Assembly: GCA_002304995.1 (NCBI GenBank)
Contig: DBPV01000102.1
Location: 1 to 9,502, forward strand
Direction: 5' to 3'
DNA: 9,502 nt
Source of the DNA: Syntrophaceae bacterium UBA1411
GTDB lineage: Bacteria; Desulfobacterota; Syntrophia; Syntrophales; Smithellaceae
Numbering within the stretch: position 1 is the stretch's first letter; each line of letters begins with the position of its first letter. Positions 6,158 through 9,502 of this stretch are shown here, one piece after another. The position numbers and the translations under genes were made by a program. The notes beneath the pieces are model-generated. The model saw only the letters and a list, made by a program, of their open reading frames with translations, did no database searches and was not told the origin of the DNA.

Positions 6158-7231
6158 CTACGCTCCGGATGTCCTGCTTTGAAAACCGCCCAAGAGCGCG
6201 CCTTGCATCCAGCCGACATCCGCAAGGCTTCCGCAGGTGATTTTCTCGAGCCGGGCCAGCCGGGACTGATGTTCCTTTTTAAATAAAATCCGGACCGCGT
6301 CCGCGGCGCAGCGTGCGGCGAGCGACGCCGTGTCATGCCCGCCGCCCTGTTTCATCGGCGCAAAAGCCGCTCGCAGTTCCGGACCGAATCCGTCGTGCAG
6401 ATGATAAAAAATCTTCTTCTGCCGGCTTCTGGCCCTTTCGATGTAGCCTTTCAGGCGGGCGTCGAGCTTTTCCGGCGCGCCCTGCCCTTCCTTCGCCCCG
6501 CGCGTCAGCGCTTCGGCAAAAGGCGCGAATCCTTCGTGAAAGCGGCGCTCGACGAAGATTTCGTAGCTTTGATGCAGGGCCGTGACGGTATGAAAGAGCT
6601 CGCCGCGGGAAAAAATATTTCGCAGCAAATAGAAGCCGGGCATTGCCCGGACATGAAAGGGAGCCCCCAGGTCCGCCAGGTAGTGCCCCGCGCGCGCCAG
6701 ATAGCGCCAGGCCCAGTAGTCGCTGCCGTTGGAGAACGCGAGGCGGGCGAGGTCTCTGTGGACGCGAAACGACTTGGGCGCGATGCCGTACGTGCTCCCC
6801 ATCAGTCTGAAGTGCATATGCCGCCATCCGCGCGAACCGCCCGTCATCGCCTGATTTTTATGCAGGAGCAGATCTTCGTCCGCGTACGTATCCGGCTCCG
6901 TGCTGTACAGAAGGTAGATTTTCCAGGGCTCGATGCTTTTCCCCGACGGCACATCCCGCGCGAAGTCTCCGTTTCTTTTCCGCTGATCAAACGACCACAG
7001 CGGATCGACCTGGCGGTGTTCCTGGTAGCTTTCCTTGTAAATGTCGATATGGCGGGGACCCGCCGGCCAGACTTTGTCCTGCCAGCGCGGATTGGCCGCG
7101 ACCGGCACGGGGGGGAGAGCCGTCAGCCGGTCCACGGTCTTCACGCAGAAGTACGCGATATATTCATGGGAAAACCAGGGCGACCAGGCCCGCGGCAGGC
7201 CGGCGTCATCGTGGAGATACGGTATCGTCAT
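6158..7231 (-). CDS. Zinc-dependent phospholipase C / P1-nuclease-like protein
   Basis: A 357-residue protein. It carries H183-x3-D187-x3-P191-x-H193 (HYLADLGAPFH), the metal-ligand motif HxxxDxxxPxH shared by bacterial zinc-dependent phospholipase C and S1/P1 nucleases. Other possible ligands are H22 (SHEYI, near the N-terminus as in PLC), H138/H140 (WRHMHF) and the HLHD at 277-280. The reaction would be hydrolysis of a phosphodiester in phospholipid or nucleic acid; which one cannot be told from sequence. Unlike secreted members it has no signal peptide that I can see, so a cytoplasmic location or another export route is possible. The start at the ATG at 7231 is preferred because AAAAGGATGG precedes it; the frame extends to a TTG at 7300 inside a perfect inverted repeat, which is an unlikely start. 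It is the first gene of the operon with the small membrane protein and the J-protein. Family call moderate, function unknown. Confidence 0.7.
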   Translation of the reverse strand: MTIPYLHDDAGLPRAWSPWFSHEYIAYFCVKTVDRLTALPPVPVAANPRWQDKVWPAGPRHIDIYKESYQEHRQVDPLWSFDQRKRNGDFARDVPSGKSIEPWKIYLLYSTEPDTYADEDLLLHKNQAMTGGSRGWRHMHFRLMGSTYGIAPKSFRVHRDLARLAFSNGSDYWAWRYLARAGHYLADLGAPFHVRAMPGFYLLRNIFSRGELFHTVTALHQSYEIFVERRFHEGFAPFAEALTRGAKEGQGAPEKLDARLKGYIERARSRQKKIFYHLHDGFGPELRAAFAPMKQGGGHDTASLAARCAADAVRILFKKEHQSRLARLEKITCGSLADVGWMQGALLGGFQSRTSGA

Positions 7232-7285
7232 GTTCCATCCTTTTAAAAATCCATACCCGCCGGCGCATGCAAATCGCCCGCCGGC

Positions 7286-7307
7286 GGCGCGTTTTGTCAA
7301 ACGCGCC
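7286..7307. repeat. Perfect 9-bp inverted repeat GGCGCGTTT-TGTC-AAACGCGCC
   Basis: The arms at 7286-7294 and 7299-7307 are perfectly complementary around a 4-base loop. There is no following T run on either strand, so it is not a standard terminator. It lies 55-76 bases before the start codon of the phospholipase-like gene and could be an operator or a leader hairpin for that operon. A second GC-rich element, GCCGGCGGG on the minus strand, occurs twice between it and the start codon. Confidence 0.55.
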
Positions 7308-7337
7308 TCACGTTACACTAAAATTCCGAATTTTCAA

Positions 7338-7375
7338 ACGGGTTTCCCTCGGCGGCACGGGTTTCCCTCGGCGGC
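7338..7375. repeat. Perfect tandem duplication of a 19-bp unit
   Basis: ACGGGTTTCCCTCGGCGGC occurs at 7338-7356 and is repeated exactly at 7357-7375. It lies between the two divergent operons. It may be a recent replication-slippage product or a doubled binding site affecting either promoter. Confidence 0.8.
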
Positions 7376-7413
7376 TGTTTTTGCCCCGCTTCCGGCCGCA
7401 CCCAACATAACGC

Positions 7414-7440
7414 TTGATTTTCCGGCCGTCCTGGTATAGA
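7414..7440 (+). promoter_or_regulatory. Candidate extended -10 promoter of the rpsF operon
   Basis: TTGATT (7414-7419) and TATAGA (7435-7440) are separated by 15 bases, short for a standard promoter, but TGG directly before the -10 forms an extended -10 element (TGnTATAGA), which tolerates a poor -35. Transcription would start near 7447, giving a leader of about 73 bases. Confidence 0.5.
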
Positions 7441-7461
7441 AGGCGGCAACATCACGAATAA

Positions 7462-7505
7462 GGTCTCTCCCCTTGCTCGCAACAAAGATTGCGGGCTACA
7501 GAGCC
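7462..7505 (+). promoter_or_regulatory. Structured rpsF leader, candidate S6:S18 autoregulatory element
   Basis: The leader can fold into an inner hairpin GCTCGCAA (7475-7482) / TTGCGGGC (7489-7496) with a CAAAGA loop and one G-U pair, closed by an outer stem GG-CTCT (7462-7468, one bulged T) / AGAGCC (7500-7505). An asymmetric internal loop separates the stems (CCCCTT on one side, TAC on the other). The outer stem ends one base before the ribosome binding site. rpsF leaders in many bacteria carry an RNA bound by the S6:S18 complex that resembles its 16S site. The position and overall shape fit; I could not match the consensus CCG box with confidence. Confidence 0.4.
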
Positions 7506-7506
7506 G

Positions 7507-7516
7507 AAAGGAGGAA
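7507..7516 (+). promoter_or_regulatory. Strong ribosome binding site that fixes the TTG start of rpsF
   Basis: AAAGGAGGAA lies 3-4 bases upstream of TTG at 7520-7522 (about 7 bases counted from the GGAGG core). There is no ATG or GTG at this point, and the following residues (KRYEVIAIIK) are the canonical N-terminus of S6, so TTG is the start. Confidence 0.8.
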
Positions 7517-7519
7517 ACG

Positions 7520-7996
7520 TTGAAGAGATACGAAGTTATCGCTATCATCAAAACCGATGTGAACGAAGAAGACATGAGCGCCATTATTGAGCGGTCTTCC
7601 ACGATCATCACGGAACGCAAAGGGGTCATCGCCAAAACCGAAAAATGGGGCAAGCGGCGCCTGGCCTACGAAATCAACAAACAAAAAGACGGATTTTATT
7701 TTTTCATCGACTATGCCGGCGACGGATCGATCGTGGCCGAAATGGAGAGAAATTTTAAGATCGACGACCGGATCCTGAAATTCATGACCGTGACCAAGGA
7801 AGGCGCCGTCACCCGTGAGGGCATTGACGCCGAGTTTGCCGCCGCGGAAGTGAAACGCGCGCAGATCCGCATCGAAGCCGAAAATGCGGCGGCCGCCCGG
7901 GAAGAAAGAGCCGCCAGTGACTCCCGGCCCCCAAGACCTTCCTTCCGCAAACCGGCCCCGGCTCCGCGGGAAGACAACACGACGAAAGGAGAATAA
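7520..7996 (+). CDS. rpsF: 30S ribosomal protein S6
   Basis: S6 binds the central domain of 16S rRNA together with S18 in the platform of the small subunit. The N-terminal core (residues 1-96) is typical: MKRYEVIAIIK, the KWGKRRLAYEI region (43-53), and RILKFMTV near residue 84. The rest (about 97-158) is a low-complexity tail, first charged and Ala-rich, then Pro/Arg-rich and ending DNTTKGE, making it longer than E. coli S6 (about 131-135). Such tails vary freely in this family. The start codon is TTG. The gene is followed after 2 bases by rpsR, whose ribosome binding site lies inside the end of rpsF, so the two are co-transcribed and probably translationally coupled, which suits their 1:1 assembly. 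Confidence 0.98.
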   Translation: MKRYEVIAIIKTDVNEEDMSAIIERSSTIITERKGVIAKTEKWGKRRLAYEINKQKDGFYFFIDYAGDGSIVAEMERNFKIDDRILKFMTVTKEGAVTREGIDAEFAAAEVKRAQIRIEAENAAAAREERAASDSRPPRPSFRKPAPAPREDNTTKGE

Positions 7997-7998
7997 CC

Positions 7999-8268
7999 AT
8001 GGCTGCACCCAACAGCGACAGACCATCCCGTCCGCCCCAGAAGAAATTTTTTCACAGAAAGAAATTCTGCCGGTTCTGCACGGATTCCAATATCAAGATC
8101 GACTACAAGAACCCGATCATCCTCAATAACTTTGTGACGGAACGCGGCAAAATCATGCCCCGGCGCATCACGGGCAATTGCGCGTATCATCAGAGAGAGT
8201 TGACGGTCGCGATCAAAAGAGCGCGCACCATCGCCATTATGCCTTTTGTCACCGCGGAAGGCAGATAA
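7999..8268 (+). CDS. rpsR: 30S ribosomal protein S18 (zinc-binding form)
   Basis: An 89-residue S18 that forms a heterodimer with S6 on the platform of the 30S subunit. The core from KKFCRFC to the C-terminus is typical (IDYKNPIIL, ERGKIMPRRITG, RELTVAIKRART). It keeps C24-x2-C27 and C61-x2-H64, so this is the zinc-binding 'C+' form; many bacteria have the C- form lacking these residues. The N-terminal 20 residues are basic and Pro-rich. The ATG at 7999 follows AAAGGAG (7985-7991) within the end of rpsF. A strong hairpin with a T run follows 12 bases after the stop codon. Confidence 0.98.
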   Translation: MAAPNSDRPSRPPQKKFFHRKKFCRFCTDSNIKIDYKNPIILNNFVTERGKIMPRRITGNCAYHQRELTVAIKRARTIAIMPFVTAEGR

Positions 8269-8280
8269 TTGTTAAAACCG

Positions 8281-8332
8281 CCGGCCGGCTGAGGTCTCCG
8301 GAATTCAGCCGGCCGGTTGGAAAATTTTTTTT
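8281..8332 (+). terminator. GC-rich hairpin with T run between rpsR and the DUF2232 gene
   Basis: CCGGCCGGCTGA (8281-8292) and TCAGCCGGCCGG (8305-8316) form a perfect 12-bp stem with a 12-base loop. Eight bases later comes a run of eight T (8325-8332). The stem is very strong, but the T run is not directly adjacent (TTGGAAAA lies between), so termination may be partial. It would end the rpsF-rpsR message or attenuate expression of the downstream membrane protein and rplI. Confidence 0.75.
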
Positions 8333-8391
8333 CGCGGATAAGTCCGTTTTACGAATTCCTTGACCCTTTTTTCTCAGCGCAGGTTTTTTTC

Positions 8392-9342
8392 TTGATTCCG
8401 TTGAATTTGCCATCGTTCCTCCGGCTGCTGCTGGTCCTTACCCTTTTTTCGGCGGCTGCCCTGATCCCGTTTGCCGGCCTCTTCTTTCTGCTGTTTTTAC
8501 CCCTGCTCCTGTACGTTTTGTGCTTCCGCAGCAATCCGGGAACAACGCTGATTGCGTTTTTGTCCAGCCTCTGCATCCTTCTGATCGCACTCTCGCTTTT
8601 GCAGACGTATCTGCCGGTGCTGGCGCTGGCCGCCATGGGCGGAGCCGGCATCCTGATGGCCCGCCTGGCCGCCCGGGACTATGCGGTGGAATACGTCATC
8701 GGTCTGCCCGCGCTGGTCGTTGTGGGCGCAATTGTCTTTTACTTTTTTTACGGCGGAATGCAGCTTTCCATCGGCCCGTGGGACCTCGTGAAGAAGCACA
8801 TTACGGAAGCGATTGACGTCAACATCCAGCTCTACGGCCGTCTGCCTCTCAATCCGGAGGATATTCAGGGGCTGCAAAGCAGCAAGCCCGCCATCATCAG
8901 TCTTTTCACCGGCATCTTCCCGGCGCTCTGCGTCGTTTCCGTTCTGTTCACCCTCTGGGTCAATCTTCTTCTGGCCGGAAGAATTTTGCGCCGGTGGGGC
9001 ATTGTTCTGACGCGTCTTGCGACGCTGGCCGAATGGAAGGCGCCGTCGCTTTTGGTCTGGATTTTCATTGCCGGCGGCGGTCTGGCGCTCATCCCGCACC
9101 AGCAGATCGGTTTCGCAGGCGTCAACGTCTTTTTAACGGCTGCTTTCGTCTATTTCCTGCAGGGACTCTCCATCGTCAGTTTCTTCTTTCAAAACAAGGA
9201 CATCTCTTTATTTTTCCGCTGGCTGTTTTATTTTTTAATTGCGATTCAGCAAATGCTTATGATAGCAATAGCAGCGGTTGGATTCCTCGATCTGTGGATC
9301 GATTTTCGAAGATTTTTCCGTAAAATCCAGACAACAGAATAA
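8392..9342 (+). CDS. DUF2232 / YybS-like multispanning membrane protein
   Basis: A very hydrophobic inner-membrane protein of about 316 residues with roughly eight predicted spans. The long Leu/Phe-rich blocks at the start, the extramembrane region around LYGRLPLNPEDIQGL, and the C-terminal part (GLALIPHQQIGFAGVNVF, then FLQGLSIVSFFFQNK) match the DUF2232 family. Members lie beside rplI in many bacteria (yybS in Bacillus) and between rpsR and rplI in deltaproteobacteria. The function is unknown. The start is uncertain: there is no ATG near the beginning. TTG at 8392 has AGG about 8 bases upstream and places a short polar segment before span 1; a TTG at 8317 in the same frame would add 25 residues but lies in the terminator stem-T run interval with no ribosome binding site. 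The gene ends 31 bases before rplI. Confidence 0.82.
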   Translation: MIPLNLPSFLRLLLVLTLFSAAALIPFAGLFFLLFLPLLLYVLCFRSNPGTTLIAFLSSLCILLIALSLLQTYLPVLALAAMGGAGILMARLAARDYAVEYVIGLPALVVVGAIVFYFFYGGMQLSIGPWDLVKKHITEAIDVNIQLYGRLPLNPEDIQGLQSSKPAIISLFTGIFPALCVVSVLFTLWVNLLLAGRILRRWGIVLTRLATLAEWKAPSLLVWIFIAGGGLALIPHQQIGFAGVNVFLTAAFVYFLQGLSIVSFFFQNKDISLFFRWLFYFLIAIQQMLMIAIAAVGFLDLWIDFRRFFRKIQTTE

Positions 9343-9373
9343 ACAGTTTCAATGCTCACAGGAGGTTTTTTTC

Positions 9374-9502
9374 ATGAAGGTTATTCTAAGGCAAAACGTA
9401 CCTTCCTTAGGCAAGGCCGGCGATCTGGTCAAGGTAAATGACGGCTACGCCCGCAATCTGCTGATTCCGAAAGGATGGGCGGTGGAAGCGGACGACAAGA
9501 GT
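9374..9502 (+). CDS. rplI: 50S ribosomal protein L9, N-terminal part
   Basis: The gene runs off the right edge; 43 codons are visible. The sequence MKVILRQNVPSLGKAGDLVK followed by VNDGYARNLLIPKG is the conserved N-terminal RNA-binding domain of L9, which binds domain V of 23S rRNA at the base of the L1 stalk. AGGAGG (9360-9365) lies 8 bases before the ATG. The full protein is usually about 150 residues, so about 70 percent is missing. It follows the DUF2232 gene by 31 bases and is probably on the same transcript. Confidence 0.97.
   Translation, partial: MKVILRQNVPSLGKAGDLVKVNDGYARNLLIPKGWAVEADDKS

Noticed and set aside
6335..7246. Plus-strand open frame of 303 codons opposite the phospholipase-like gene
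   Set aside because: It is a GC-rich antisense shadow, Arg/Pro-rich with no domain, while the minus frame has a ribosome binding site and the HxxxDxxxPxH motif.
7231..7300. Upstream TTG start for the phospholipase-like gene, adding 23 residues
   Set aside because: The TTG lies inside a perfect inverted repeat without a ribosome binding site, while ATG at 7231 has AAAAGGATGG upstream; the added residues do not form a signal peptide.
7496..8026. Minus-strand open frames opposite rpsF and rpsR
   Set aside because: The plus strand encodes two unmistakable ribosomal proteins; the antisense frames are shadows.
8497..9099. Minus-strand open frame of 200 codons inside the DUF2232 gene
   Set aside because: Its composition is Gln/Arg/Asp-rich, typical of the antisense of a hydrophobic gene; no start signal and no recognisable domain.
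1..9502. CRISPR array, tRNA, rRNA or insertion sequence with intact ends
   Set aside because: I saw no regularly spaced repeat series, no cloverleaf-like sequence and no complete transposase gene in the window.

Overview
The window looks like chromosomal DNA from a GC-rich Gram-negative bacterium, most likely a deltaproteobacterium (Desulfobacterota, perhaps Syntrophales-like). This is inferred from the order rpsF - rpsR - DUF2232/YybS-like membrane protein - rplI at the right end, the family I pyrophosphatase and a lipobox lipoprotein. I could not run a taxonomic search.

Left part (1-4252), accessory and visibly AT-richer than the rest. It holds the 5' end of a small lipoprotein gene, an unexplained open stretch without a start codon (304-540), and one large minus-strand gene (569-3739). 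That gene encodes a PLD-nuclease / SF2-helicase / DUF3427 protein of the type found in phage-defence islands. Upstream of it lie two short relics that together look like the overlapping junction of an MNT-HEPN toxin-antitoxin pair: the C-terminal end of a nucleotidyltransferase and the N-terminal 24 residues of its HEPN partner, with the usual short overlap. The block reads as a decayed defence-island patch beside housekeeping genes.

Middle part (4253-7231), all minus strand. ppa (family I inorganic pyrophosphatase) has its own candidate sigma70-type promoter. Upstream of it is a likely three-gene operon, transcribed right to left: a protein with the H-x3-D-x3-P-x-H motif of zinc-dependent phospholipase C / P1 nuclease, a 60-residue single-span membrane protein, and a J-domain protein with a DnaJ C-terminal substrate-binding region but no zinc finger. 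A weak terminator separates this operon from ppa.

Right part (7414-9502), plus strand. The ribosomal operon starts divergently: an extended -10 promoter, a structured leader that may be the S6:S18 autoregulatory element, rpsF (TTG start with a strong ribosome binding site), rpsR (zinc-binding form), a strong GC-rich hairpin followed by a T run, the DUF2232 membrane protein, and the 5' end of rplI. The intergenic region between the divergent operons carries a perfect 19-bp tandem duplication and a perfect 9-bp inverted repeat.

The points most worth following up are the defence helicase with its TA relic, and the phospholipase-like / small membrane / J-protein operon, for which I know no described function.
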